From NCBI GenBank assembly GCA_019802505.1, contig JAFMOC010000448.1:132501-196500 (forward strand): a DNA stretch of 64,000 nucleotides, given 5' to 3'. Source of the DNA: Corydoras sp. C115 (lineage: Eukaryota; Chordata; Actinopteri; Siluriformes; Callichthyidae). Positions within the stretch are counted from its first letter, which is position 1; each line of letters starts with the position of its first letter. Under the pieces are notes generated by a model that was given only the letters and a program-made list of their open reading frames with translations, was not told the origin of the DNA and ran no database searches. The position numbers were made by a program, and so were the translations under genes. Below, in pieces: positions 26,601 through 36,200 of this stretch.

Positions 26601-28600
26601 GTGGAGGATGAGTGGCATGCGCAGCTACAACCCGGAGCAGATCATGTTGAGTGCCGCTGTCCGGAGGTCCAGCCGTGAGGTCAACATCATGAAGGAGAAG
26701 CTGATATTCTCAGGTAAGGGCTGAGTGTCCCTCCCTCTCGGCGCCCCCTGTCTGTCTGACTGACCGATGCATTGTGAGTGTGTGACGTCTGCATGACTCT
26801 CTGTAACGTGTCCAAAGGTCAACCGCAGTAGCTGCTCCACCTTCACTGTGACTGACCCCTGCATCATCTCCCTCTTTATCTCCTCCATCCGTCCGTCCAC
26901 CTGTCCGTCCTCCATCCTCCCTCTGGCTGCCTTTCAGTACCTCCTGCCTCCTCTGCACCTGTCTGTCCACCAGCGCCCCCTGCAGTCATAGCTCATACCT
27001 GGTTGTTGTTGTAATGCGTGTGCTCGCACCGCTGTGACTCTGGTGAGTAGACGTGTCGTCACGGTAACAGGAGCTGTTCTTTACTTCATGGAACTCAAAT
27101 TAGTTAATTAGAATTAATGATTTATAAATATCTCTAATGAATCAGGTCCCGACCGGCCACTTTATTAGATACACCTCCTGTTTCTACATCTAGTCTCCGA
27201 TGTTGCTCCACTGACCTTACAGTTCCACTCTGTAGTTCCACTCTGTAGTTCCACTCTGTAGTTCCACTCTGTAGTTCCACTCTGTAGTTCCACAGTTCCA
27301 CTCTGTAGTTCCACTCTGTAGTTCCACTCTGTAGTTCCACTCTGTAGTTCCACAGTTCCACTCTATAGTTCCACTCTGTAGTTCCACAGTTCCACTCTGT
27401 AGTTCAACAGTTCCACTCTGTAGTTCCACTCTGTAGTTCCACTCTGTAGATCCACAGTTCCACTCTGTAGTTCCACTCTGTAGTTCCACAGTTCCACTGT
27501 GTTCCTCTACAGACCGTGTTTTTTTCTTCTCTCTGTTCTCTGATGATCAGAACCTCACAGAGCGGGTATCATTAGGGTGGTGGATGATCCTCAGTACTGC
27601 AGTGACACTGACGTGGTGGTGTGTGTGAGTGTGTGAGTGTGTGTGTGAGTGTGAGTGTGTGCGCTGCTGAAGTTTACACCCTGTATCCACTCACTGTACA
27701 GTTACACACCTCCTCCCTGTGCTTACTGCTCCACCCTGTGGATGTAGAAGTCACTGCAGTACTGAGAATCATCCTCCACCCTAATACTCCCTGCTTTGTG
27801 GGGGTCCTGTGGTGTTTACAGATGGTGCAGGTGGGTTGGTCAGTATGTTAGTGGGTTGTTCAGTATGTTGGCGGGTGGGTTGGTCAGTATGTTGGCGGGT
27901 GGGTTGGTCAGTATGTTGGTGGGTCAGTTGGTCAGTATGTTGGTGGGTGGGTTGGTCAGTATGTTAGTGGGTTGTTCAGTATGTTGGTGGGTGGGTTGGT
28001 CAGTATGTTGGCGGGTGGGTTGGTCAGTATGTTGGTGGGTCAGTTGGTCAGTATGTTGGTGGGTGGGTTGGTCAGTATGTTAGTGGGTTGGTCAGTATGT
28101 TGGTGGGTGGGTTGGTCAGTATGTTAGTGGGTGGGTGGTCAGTATGTTGGTGGGTCAGTTGGTCAGTATGTTGGTGGGTGGGTTGGTCAGTATGTTAGTG
28201 GGTTGGTCAGTATGTTAGTGGGTGGGTGGTCAGTATGTTGGTGGGTCAGTTGGTCAGTATGTTGGTGGGTGGGTTGGTCAGTATGTTAGTGGGTTGGTCA
28301 GTATGTTGGTGGGTGGGTTGGTCAGTATGTTAGTGGGTTGGTCAGTATGTTGGTGGGTGGGTGGTCAGTATGTTGGCGGGCGGGTTGGTCAGTATGTTGG
28401 TGGGTCAGTTGGTCAGTATGTTGGTGGATGGGTTGGTCAGTATGTTGGTGGGTGGGTGGTCAGTATGTTGGTGGGTGGGTGGTCAGTATGTCGGTGGGTG
28501 GGTTGGTTGATGGTGATGTCGTTGGGTCTGTGCAGAGGTGAGTGATGGAGTCTGTGGAGAGGAGAACGGCTTCAGCTGCTACAACCAGGACGTTCACTGA
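10556..28600 (+). CDS. gdpd5: gdpd5-like (GDE2 family) six-pass membrane protein, predicted catalytically dead
   Basis: Coding exons: 10556-10672, 17285-17388, 18174-18267, 19614-19673, 20012-20110, 20267-20360, 20643-20788, 22567-22649, 23115-23265, 23403-23624, 23714-23871, 23966-24113, 24317-24399, optional 24688-24702, 26601-26713, 28536-28600. All junctions are GT-AG and keep frame, giving 578 residues (583 with the microexon); human GDPD5 is about 605. The N terminus (MVKHQPLQVYERQLCLSC) and C-terminal RSYNPEQIMLSAAVRR are GDPD5 hallmarks. Five hydrophobic segments lie in residues about 44-215, then the extracellular GDPD domain (about 225-490, six N-glycosylation sequons), then a sixth segment near 500-518. 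GDE2 cleaves GPI anchors at the cell surface and promotes neuronal differentiation. Here the catalytic positions read L233, E260-A-E262 and R275, where the family has H, E-x-D and H, so hydrolysis is unlikely. The N-terminal redox cysteines C15, C18 and C25 are kept. Paralogue assignment within the gdpd4/gdpd5 group is by similarity only. Confidence 0.9.
11158..11310. mobile_element. Fragment of a non-autonomous dispersed repeat (atcatccaccaccctaataac family)
   Basis: Carries a diverged form of a sequence seen five times in the window: cagcaccacg, gaatcatccagcaccctaat, aacccctgctctgtggga. Related pieces lie at 27541-27810, 43395-43505, 48125-48840 and 50850-50960. Confidence 0.6.
12050..12990. 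repeat. 30-bp minisatellite, about 31 copies
   Basis: The unit has gctaccacaatgcactgc followed by atcccaaacaga. Variation is mainly at three sites (gag/gac, cta/gta/caa, ccc/cct). Because 30 is a multiple of three, long frames stay open on both strands; I do not read them as genes. Lies in gdpd5 intron 1. Confidence 0.95.
15563..15892 (+). mobile_element. tRNA-derived SINE copy 4, 5' truncated
   Basis: Starts inside the head at gttctcctctcagc, keeps box B and the whole body, and ends in a GATG-type tail. Lies in gdpd5 intron 1. Confidence 0.88.
17285..17388 (+). CDS. gdpd5: gdpd5 exon 2 (TM1)
   Basis: Residues 40-74. WERIWT is followed by a hydrophobic run ending LLWFYFWWEAQNDYSEFN, the first membrane segment and family signature. 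Acceptor ttcacag follows a long (GT)n tract; donor GTATGT leaves a split Trp codon (phase 2). Confidence 0.92.
17545..17860. repeat. Possible degraded dispersed repeat in gdpd5 intron 2
   Basis: ctttctcagtgctatggtcagacc...attttagagacaaacagaagg...attggtctatagttggac is the kind of sequence found repeatedly in fish genomes. No coding signal; family unknown. Confidence 0.35.
18174..18267 (+). CDS. gdpd5: gdpd5 exon 3 (start of TM2)
   Basis: Residues 74-105, FLYNRSGEWSDG then TATAAGFTYTAVLM. Acceptor cctgtag, donor GTAAGC, ends in phase 0. Confidence 0.92.
18518..18935. repeat. 9-bp repeat array, (CTACAGACT/TTACAGACT)n
   Basis: About 46 copies in gdpd5 intron 3, varying C/T at the first base. 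Each unit contains TACAG|ACT, a weak acceptor-like motif. Confidence 0.95.
19614..19673 (+). CDS. gdpd5: gdpd5 exon 4 (end of TM2)
   Basis: Twenty codons, ILALCHIAVGQQLNLHWIHK, residues 106-125, almost the same as mammalian GDPD5. Acceptor gtgctgcag, donor GTAAGC, phase 0 at both ends. Confidence 0.94.
20012..20110 (+). CDS. gdpd5: gdpd5 exon 5 (TM3)
   Basis: Thirty-three codons, residues 126-158: hydrophobic IGVTAALLSTIIGLIF then FWGEEWDVVSISLK. Acceptor ttttatag, donor GTGGGT. Confidence 0.92.
20267..20360 (+). CDS. gdpd5: gdpd5 exon 6 (TM4)
   Basis: Residues 159-190: ATGPFLHMGALAAFTALAW, then MAGQVARAERS. Acceptor tgacccag, donor GTAAGT, phase 1. Confidence 0.92.
20643..20788 (+). CDS. 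gdpd5: gdpd5 exon 7 (TM5 and start of GDPD domain; catalytic His is Leu)
   Basis: Residues 190-238. A hydrophobic FQVMVVLIYVAVLLLLY segment is followed by SISSPCIMERHDLKARPAVI and then GLRGSPM. The family motif here is G-H-R-G-A-P with the catalytic His at human GDPD5 position 233. This copy has CTC (Leu) at codon 233, and Arg234 is kept. Donor GTGAGT. Confidence 0.93.
21048..21107. repeat. (GT)n microsatellite
   Basis: A run of about 28 GT pairs in gdpd5 intron 7. Similar long runs are at 17206-17264 and 19499-19557, both close upstream of gdpd5 exons. Confidence 0.95.
21205..21862. repeat. Pyrimidine tract (CTCTCT/CACTCT)n
   Basis: 650 bp of nearly pure C/T on the plus strand in gdpd5 intron 7. 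Could form triplex or H-DNA. The long Ser/Leu frames across it are repeat artefacts. Confidence 0.95.
22567..22649 (+). CDS. gdpd5: gdpd5 exon 8 (E-N motif kept, metal-site Asp is Glu)
   Basis: Residues 239-266: LAPENTLLSLQNALKMD, then SALEAEVTI. E242-N243 of the HR...EN motif is present. The ExD metal-binding pair reads E260-A-E262 instead of E-x-D. Acceptor tgttag, donor GTGACT. Confidence 0.9.
23115..23265 (+). CDS. gdpd5: gdpd5 exon 9 (second catalytic His is Arg)
   Basis: Residues 266-316: SLDGVPFLMRDHTLRRTTD, then SFFNWTDLRSLNAGRWFLK. The family has H-D where this has R275-D276. The codon is AGG, so more than one base change separates it from a His codon. NWT is a glycosylation sequon. 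Donor GTACAC. Confidence 0.92.
23403..23624 (+). CDS. gdpd5: gdpd5 exon 10 (GDPD domain middle)
   Basis: Seventy-four codons, residues 317-390: DDPFGAGRYMSESE, NQSVCSLEQMLQLS, RPPRGHPYHLSWVNLTLN, ending SGIPQHL. Three sequons (NQS, NRS, NLT). Acceptor tgtatgcag, donor GTGACT. Confidence 0.9.
23714..23871 (+). CDS. gdpd5: gdpd5 exon 11 (GDPD domain)
   Basis: Residues 391-443: VVWSVDSDRELVQQRAPGFQ, then NISRLLLRYNHVTAADL. Acceptor ctgtgcag, donor GTGAGC, phase 2. Confidence 0.92.
23966..24113 (+). CDS. gdpd5: gdpd5 exon 12 (GDPD domain C-terminal part)
   Basis: Residues 443-492: SYSAGNVSVTLYTVNEPWLY, then SLLWCSGVPYVSSEAPQVLR. The LYTVNEPWL barrel strand is a strong GDPD5 signature. Acceptor ttggtcag after a (GT)n tract, donor GTAAGA. 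Confidence 0.93.
24317..24399 (+). CDS. gdpd5: gdpd5 exon 13 (TM6)
   Basis: Residues 493-520: SPDEYCWIWVATDLISFALI, then LGIFIFQ. Donor GTAAGA after AA leaves phase 2. Joining straight to exon 15 gives QKWRMSG, matching the human arrangement; including exon 14 gives QNYHMIRW instead. Confidence 0.92.
24688..24702 (+). CDS. gdpd5: gdpd5 candidate 15-nt cassette microexon
   Basis: Fifteen nucleotides between acceptor ctctttcag and donor GTAATT, adding five residues just after TM6 without changing frame. The acceptor is good; the donor is weaker. The skipped form matches human GDPD5, so this may be a lineage-specific microexon or a chance pairing of splice sites. Confidence 0.4.
25130..25195. 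repeat. 14-bp minisatellite, about 4 copies
   Basis: cccagagtccagaa repeated in tandem in gdpd5 intron 14. Confidence 0.9.
25515..25846. repeat. G-run minisatellite, about 9 copies
   Basis: Unit of roughly 32-36 bp: gtgatgattgtacagtgagt, then atct, then a run of 7-12 G. Runs of G at regular spacing on the plus strand could fold as G-quadruplexes in the pre-mRNA of gdpd5. Confidence 0.93.
25970..26600. repeat. TG/TTT low-complexity tract
   Basis: 630 bp of (TG)n broken by TTTT and CTCTG, ending directly in the acceptor of gdpd5 exon 15. Includes a T18 run near 26111. The Cys/Val/Phe and Thr/His frames here are artefacts. Confidence 0.95.
26601..26713 (+). CDS. gdpd5: gdpd5 exon 15 (cytosolic tail)
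   Basis: WRMSGMRSYNPEQIMLSAAV, then RRSSREVNIMKEKLIFS, the conserved juxtamembrane tail of GDPD5. Its acceptor is made by the end of a 600-bp TG-rich low-complexity tract (gtgtgtgcag). Donor GTAAGG, phase 1. Confidence 0.93.
27217..27497. repeat. 13-bp minisatellite
   Basis: gttccactctgta units with occasional short gttccaca spacers, in gdpd5 intron 15. Confidence 0.93.
27541..27810. mobile_element. Same dispersed repeat, copy with inverted ends
   Basis: Starts cattagggtggtggatgatc...cagtactgcagtgacactga and ends cactgcagtactgagaatca...ccaccctaatactccctgct. The two ends are inverted repeats of each other, as in a MITE-like or foldback element. Confidence 0.65.
27830..28508. repeat. GGTT-type minisatellite before the last gdpd5 exon
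   Basis: Units of about 16-24 bp built from gggttggtcagtatgtt and gtgggt, ending some 25 bp before the exon 16 acceptor. The array is G/T-rich, so it replaces the usual polypyrimidine neighbourhood. Confidence 0.93.
28536..28600 (+). CDS. gdpd5: gdpd5 exon 16 (C terminus and stop)
   Basis: Acceptor gtctgtgcag; codes EVSDGVCGEENGFSCYNQDV-H then TGA at 28598-28600. The tail is about 25 residues shorter than in human GDPD5 but keeps EVSDGV and two cysteines. It follows a 700-bp GGTT-type minisatellite directly. Confidence 0.85.
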
Positions 28601-29014
28601 CCTCCACCCTGACCTCCACCCCGACCTCCACCCCGACCTCCACCCCGACCTCCACCCCGACCTCCACCCGGTGAGGAACAGCACACGAGGCGCCCGCGTC
28701 CCCGTCTGAAACGTCCCTGCAGTCTGAACGTGCTGACGCTGCAGAAGAACCAACTGCTGTACAGATCGTTTGTTCTGTTTAATGTATATAAACAGTCGTG
28801 TTTCCGATTCGAGTCTCTGAGACCTCTGACCCGTCAGCACTCAGGGGGCAGCGTCCTCCTGCAGCCGAATGACCACAACCTCCACCCTCTCCTCTCACTG
28901 CACCGACGAGCCGCCCGAGGAAGCATGCCAGAGAACCTGACAGTGTGTGAGAGAACATGAGAGTGTGTGTGAGAACCTGAGAGTGAGAGAACATGAGAGT
29001 GTGTGTGAGAACCT

Positions 29015-29047
<33 letters not shown>

Positions 29048-29159
29048 CCTGAGTGTGTGAGAATCTGAGAGTGTGTGTGTGTGTGTGTGATGTGAATGCA
29101 CTGTGTTCTGTTTACAGTCTGTTTCTCTTCTGAATTTAAATCTTAATGAATCTGATCAG

Positions 29160-29585
29160 ATTTAATCTGTAACATTGTTTCTGATGTTTTAATTTCTGAT
29201 TGATCTTCAGTGATTATTGATCTGTAATTTCTGATTGATCTTCAGTGATTATTGATCTGTAATTTCTGATTGATCTTCAGTGATTATTGATCTGTAATTT
29301 CTGATTGATCTTCAGTGATTATTGATCTGTAATTTCTGATTGATCTTTCAGTGATTATTGATCTGTAATTTTTCTGATTGATCTTCAGTGATTATTGATC
29401 TGTATTTTCTGATTGATCTTCAGTGATTATTGATCTGTAATTTCTGATTGATCTTCAGTGATTATTGATCTGTAATTTCTGATTGATCTTCAGTGATTAT
29501 TGATCTGTAATTTCTGATTGATCTTCAGTGATTATTGATCTGTAATTTCTGATTGATCTTCAGTGATTATTGATCTGTAATTTGT
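29160..29585. repeat. 35-bp minisatellite, about 12 copies
   Basis: Unit: tctgtaatttctgattgatc followed by ttcagtgattattga. Probably part of the gdpd5 3' UTR. Confidence 0.95.
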
Positions 29586-29830
29586 GGTGCTGCACTGATG
29601 CAGCGTGATGCAGCCGGTGTGGAGGAACCTCATACATTAGAACCCGCGTGCAGCAGAACCTCTGCAGGGGTCTGAAATGTGCTGCAGGAGCAGAACCTCA
29701 CTCTGATTTGGGTGGAATCTCAGCAGGAGGTGGAGGTGGAGGAGGTTCTGCGTCGTCGCTGTCGGAGCACGTCGTTCGGTCCGCTCACAGAACCGTGGCG
29801 TTTCATGCTTTTATTTTGAAGATGTTGCAG

Positions 29831-29836
29831 AATAAA
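29831..29836 (+). terminator. Candidate gdpd5 poly(A) signal
   Basis: First canonical AATAAA after the gdpd5 stop, giving a 3' UTR of about 1.25 kb. The next canonical hexamers begin at about 30300, in the 27-bp array. Confidence 0.55.
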
Positions 29837-29874
29837 CACATTTGGTCTCCTGACGGCGAGTTCACGAAGGTTTA

Positions 29875-30240
29875 ATCTGATCTACAGTCTGAGGTTACAG
29901 ATTTATAAAAATCAGATTATTAATCTGATCTACGGTCAGTCTGAGGTTACAGATTTATAAAAATCAGATTATTAATCTGATCTACGGTCAGTCTGAGGTT
30001 ACAGATTTATAAAAATCAGATTATTAATCTGATCTACGGTCAGTCTGAGGTTACAGATTTATAAAAATCAGATTAATAATCTGATCTACAGTCAGTCTGA
30101 GGTTACAGATTTATAAAAATCAGATTAATAATCTGATCTACAGTCAGTCTGAGGTTACAGATTTATAAAAATCAGATTAATAATCTGATCTACGGTCAGT
30201 CTGATCTTCAGCTCCCCCTCAGTCTGAGGTTACAGATTTA
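29875..30240. repeat. 52-bp minisatellite, about 7 copies, with inverted repeats
   Basis: Unit contains ggtcagtctgaggttacaga, tttataaaaatcagattatt and aatctgatcta. The halves aatcagatta and taatctgatc are complementary, so each unit junction can form a hairpin. Confidence 0.93.
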
Positions 30241-30289
30241 TAAAAATCTGATCTGAGATCCCTCAGTCTGAGTTCAGAGGTTTAGTTTT

Positions 30290-33200
30290 GGCACCAGAAT
30301 CTAATAAAGTGATTCCACCAGGTGAATCTAATGAAGTGATTCTTTCAGGTGACTCTAATAAAGTGATTCTAACAGGTGAATCTAATAAAGTGATTCTAAC
30401 AGGTGAATCTAATAAAGTGATTCTAACAGGTGAATCTAATAAAGTGATTCCACCAGGTGAATCTAATAAAGTGATTCCACCAGGTGACTCTAATAAAGTG
30501 ATTCCACCAGGTGAATCTAATAAAGTGATTCTTTCAGGTGACTCTAATAAAGTGATTCCACCAGGTGAATCTAATAAAGTGATTCTTTCAGGTGACTCTA
30601 ATAAAGTGATTCCACCAGGTGAATCTAATAAAGTGATTCTTTCAGGTGACTCTAATAAAGTGATTCCACCAGGTGAATCTAATAAAGTGATTCTAAAAGG
30701 TGAATCTAATAAAGTGATTCTTTCAGGTGACTCTAATAAAGTGATTCCACCAGGTGAATCTAATAAAGTGATTCTAACAGGTGAATCTAATAAAGTGATT
30801 CCACCAGGTGAATCTAATAAAGTGATTCTAACAGGTGAATCTAATAAAGTGATTCCACCAGGTGAATCTAATAAAGTGATTCTAAAAGGTGAATCTAATA
30901 AAGTGATTCTTTCAGGTGACTCTAATAAAGTGATTCCACCAGGTGAATCTAATAAAGTGATTCTAACAGGTGAATCTAATAAAGTGATTCCACCAGGTGA
31001 ATCTAATAAAGTGATTCTTTCAGGTGAATCTAATAAAGTGATTCCACCAGGTGAATCTAATAAAGTGATTCCACCAGGTGACTCTAATAAAGTGATTCCA
31101 CCAGGTGACTCTAATAAAGTGATTCCACCAGGTGAATCTAATAAAGTGATTCCACCAGGTGAATCTAATAAAGTGATTCCACCAGGTGAATCTAATAAAG
31201 TGATTCCACCAGGTGACTCTAATAAAGTGATTCCACCAGGTGAATCTAATAAAGTGATTCCACCAGGTGACTCTAATAAAGTGATTCCACCAGGTGAATC
31301 TAATAAAGTGATTCTAACAGGTGAATCTAATAAAGTGATTCTTTCAGGTGACTCTAATAAAGTGATTCCACCAGGTGAATCTAATAAAGTGATTCCACCA
31401 GGTGACTCTAATAAAGTGATTCCACCAGGTGAATCTAATAAAGTGATTCTTTCAGGTGAATCTAATAAAGTGATTCCACCAGGTGAATCTAATAAAGTGA
31501 TTCCACCAGGTGACTCTAATAAAGTGATTTCACCAGGTGAATCTAATAAAGTGATTCCGCCAGGTGAATCTAATAAAGTGATTCCACCAGGTGACTCTAA
31601 TAAAGTGATTCCACCAGGTGAATCTAATAAAGTGATTCTTTCAGGTGACTCTAATAAAGTGATTCCACCAGGTGAATCTAATAAAGTGATTCTTTCAGGT
31701 GACTCTAATAAAGTGATTCCACCAGGTGAATCTAATAAAGTGATTCCACCAGGTGACTCTAATAAAGTGATTCCACCAGGTGAATCTAATAAAGTGATTC
31801 TAAAAGGTGAATCTAATAAAGTGATTCTTTCAGGTGAATCTAATAAAGTGATTCTTTCAGGTGACTCTAATAAAGTGATTCCACCAGGTGAACCTAATAA
31901 AGTAATTCTAAAAGGTGAATCTAATAAAGTGATTCTTTCAGGTGACTCTAATAAAGTGATTCCACCAGGTGAATCTAATAAAGTGATTCCACCAGGTGAA
32001 TCTAATAAAGTGATTCCACCAGGTGACTCTAATAAAGTGATTCCACCAGGTGAATCTAATAAAGTGATTCTAACAGGTGAATCTAATAAAGTGATTCCAC
32101 CAGGTGAATCTAATAAAGTGATTCTTTCAGGTGAATCTAATAAAGTGATTCTTTCAGGTGACTCTAATAAAGTGATTCCACCAGGTGAATCTAATAAAGT
32201 GATTCTAACAGGTGAATCTAATAAAGTGATTCCACCAGGTGACTCTAATAAAGTGATTTCACCAGGTGAATCTAATAAAGTGATTCCGCCAGGTGAATCT
32301 AATAAAGTGATTCTTTCAGGTGACTCTAATAAAGTGATTCCACCAGGTGAATCTAATAAAGTGATTCTTTCAGGTGACTCTAATAAAGTGATTCCACCAG
32401 GTGAATCTAATAAAGTGATTCTTTCAGGTGACTCTAATAAAGTGATTCCACCAGGTGAATCTAATAAAGTGATTCCACCAGGTGACTCTAATAAAGTGAT
32501 TCCACCAGGTGAATCTAATAAAGTGATTCTAAAAGGTGAATCTAATAAAGTGATTCTTTCAGGTGACTCTAATAAAGTGATTCCACCAGGTGAATCTAAT
32601 AAAGTGATTCCACCAGGTGAATCTAATAAAGTGATTCCACCAGGTGACTCTAATAAAGTGATTCCACCAGGTGAATCTAATAAAGTGATTCTAACAGGTG
32701 AATCTAATAAAGTGATTCCACCAGGTGAATCTAATAAAGTGATTCTTTCAGGTGAATCTAATAAAGTGATTCCACCAGGTGACTCTAATAAAGTGATTCC
32801 ACCAGGTGAATCTAATAAAGTGATTCCACCAGGTGAATCTAATAAAGTGATTCCACCAGGTGACTCTAATAAAGTGATTCCACCAGGTGAATCTAATAAA
32901 GTGATTCCACCAGGTGAATCTAATAAAGTGATTCTTTCAGGTGACTCTAATAAAGTGATTCCACCAGGTGAATCTAATAAAGTGATTCCACCAGGTGAAT
33001 CTAATAAAGTGATTCCACCAGGTGAATCTAATAAAGTGATTCTTTCAGGTGACTCTAATAAAGTGATTCCACCAGGTGAATCTAATAAAGTGATTCTAAA
33101 AGGTGAATCTAATAAAGTGATTCTTTCAGGTGACTCTAATAAAGTGATTCCACCAGGTGAATCTAATAAAGTGATTCTAACAGGTGAATCTAATAAAGTG

Positions 33201-36200
33201 ATTCCACCAGGTGAATCTAATAAAGTGATTCTTTCAGGTGAATCTAATAAAGTGATTCTTTCAGGTGAATCTAATAAAGTGAGTCCACCAGGTGACTCTA
33301 ATAAAGTGATTCCACCAGGTGAATCTAATAAAGTGATTCTTTCAGGTGACTCTAATAAAGTGATTCTTTCAGGTGACTCTAATAAAGTGATTCCACCAGG
33401 TGAATCTAATAAAGTGATTCCACCAGGTGAATCTAATAAAGTGATTCTTTCAGGTGACTCTAATAAAGTGATTCTAACAGGTGAATCTAATAAAGTGATT
33501 CTAACAGGTGAATCTAATAAAGTGATTCCACCAGGTGACTCTAATAAAGTGATTCCACCAGGTGAATCTAATAAAGTGATTCTTTCAGGTGACTCTAATA
33601 AAGTGATTCCACCAGGTGAATCTAATAAAGTGATTCTTTCAGGTGACTCTAATAAAGTGATTCCACCAGGTGAATCTAATAAAGTGATTCTAAAAGGTGA
33701 ATCTAATAAAGTGATTCTTTCAGGTGACTCTAATAAAGTGATTCCACCAGGTGAATCTAATAAAGTGATTCTAACAGGTGAATCTAATAAAGTGATTCCA
33801 CCAGGTGAATCTAATAAAGTGATTCTTTCAGGTGACTCTAATAAAGTGATTCCACCAGGTGAATCTAATAAAGTGATTCTTTCAGGTGACTCTAATAAAG
33901 TGATTCCACCAGGTGAATCTAATAAAGTGATTCTAAAAGGTGAATCTAATAAAGTGATTCTTCAGGTGACTCTAATAAAGTGATTCCACCAGGTGAATCT
34001 AATAAAGTGATTCTAACAGGTGAATCTAATAAAGTGATTCCACCAGGTGAATCTAATAAAGTGATTCTTTCAGGTGAATCTAATGAAGTGATTCCACCAG
34101 GTAAATCTAATAAAGTGATTCCACCAGGTGAATCTAATAAAGTGATTCTTTCAGGTGACTCTAATAAAGTGATTCCACCAGGTGACTCTAATAAAGTGAT
34201 TCCACCAGGTGAATCTAATAAAGTGATTCCACCAGGTGAATCTAATAAAGTGATTCCACCAGGTGACTCTAATAAAGTGATTCCACCAGGTGAATCTAAT
34301 AAAGTGATTTCCACCAGGTGAATCTAATAAAGTGATTCCACCAGGTGAATCTAATAAAGTGATTCCACCAGGTGAATCTAATAAAGTGATTCCACCAGGT
34401 GACTCTAATAAAGTGATTCCACCAGGTGAATCTAATAAAGTGATTCCACCAGGTGAATCTAATAAAGTGATTCCACCAGGTGACTCTAATAAAGTGATTC
34501 CACCAGGTGAATCTAATAAAGTGATTCCACCAGGTGACTCTAATAAAGTGATTCCACCAGGTGAATCTAATAAAGTGATTCTTTCAGGTGACTCTAATAG
34601 TGATTCCACCAGGTGAATCTAATAAAGTGATTCTAACAGGTGAATCTAATAAAGTGATTCTTTCAGGTGACTCTAATAAAGTGATTCCACTAGGTGAATC
34701 TAATAAAGTGATTCTAACAGGTGAATCTAATAAAGTGATTCTTTCAGGTGACTCTAATAAAGTGATTCCACCAGGTGAATCTAATAAACTGATTCTAACA
34801 GGTGAATCTAATAAAGTGATTCCACCAGGTGAATCTAATAAAGTGATTCCACCAGGTGACTCTAATAAAGTGATTCCACCAGGTGAATCTAATAAAGTGA
34901 TTCCACCAGGTGAATCTAATAAAGTGATTCCACCAGGTGACTCTAATAAAGTGATTCCACCAGGTGAATCTAATAAAGTGATTCCACCAGGTGAATCTAA
35001 TAAAGTGATTCTTTCAGGTGACTCTAATAAAGTGATTCCACCAGGTGAATCTAATAAAGTGATTCCACCAGGTGAATCTAATAAAGTGATTCCACCAGGT
35101 GAATCTAATAAAGTGATTCTTTCAGGTGACTCTAATAAAGTGATTCCACCAGGTGAATCTAATAAAGTGATTCTAAAAGGTGAATCTAATAAAGTGATTC
35201 TTTCAGGTGACTCTAATAAAGTGATTCCACCAGGTGAATCTAATAAAGTGATTCTAAACAGGTGAATCTAATAAAGTGATTCCACCAGGTGAATCTAATA
35301 AAGTGATTCTTTCAGGTGAATCTAATAAAGTGATTCTTTCAGGTGAATCTAATAAAGTGAGTCCACCAGGTGACTCTAATAAAGTGATTCCACCAGGTGA
35401 ATCTAATAAAGTGATTCTTTCAGGTGACTCTAATAAAGTGATTCTTTCAGGTGACTCTAATAAAGTGATTCCACCAGGTGAATCTAATAAAGTGATTCCA
35501 CCAGGTGAATCTAATAAAGTGATTCTTTCAGGTGACTCTAATAAAGTGATTCTAACAGGTGAATCTAATAAAGTGATTCTAACAGGTGAATCTAATAAAG
35601 TGATTCCACCAGGTGACTCTAATAAAGTGATTCCACCAGGTGAATCTAATAAAGTGATTCTTTCAGGTGACTCTAATAAAGTGATTCCACCAGGTGAATC
35701 TAATAAAGTGATTCTTTCAGGTGACTCTAATAAAGTGATTCCACCAGGTGAATCTAATAAAGTGATTCTAAAAGGTGAATCTAATAAAGTGATTCTTTCA
35801 GGTGACTCTAATAAAGTGATTCCACCAGGTGAATCTAATAAAGTGATTCTAACAGGTGAATCTAATAAAGTGATTCCACCAGGTGAATCTAATAAAGTGA
35901 TTCTTTCAGGTGACTCTAATAAAGTGATTCCACCAGGTGAATCTAATAAAGTGATTCTTTCAGGTGACTCTAATAAAGTGATTCCACCAGGTGAATCTAA
36001 TAAAGTGATTCTAAAAGGTGAATCTAATAAAGTGATTCTTTCAGGTGACTCTAATAAAGTGATTCCACCAGGTGAATCTAATAAAGTGATTCTAACAGGT
36101 GAATCTAATAAAGTGATTCCACCAGGTGAATCTAATAAAGTGATTCTTTCAGGTGAATCTAATGAAGTGATTCCACCAGGTAAATCTAATAAAGTGATTC

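Larger units (their letters stand above)
28601..29836 (+). other. gdpd5: gdpd5 3' UTR (probable)
   Basis: From the stop codon to the first clear AATAAA. It opens with a 12-bp (gacctccacccc) repeat at 28601-28668, then (GT)n at 29014-29095 and the 35-bp array below. No competing gene was seen. Confidence 0.6.

Noticed and set aside
25962..26724. Cys/Val/Phe-rich and Thr/His-rich frames
   Set aside because: TG-rich low-complexity tract; only 26601-26713 inside it is a real exon, in another context.
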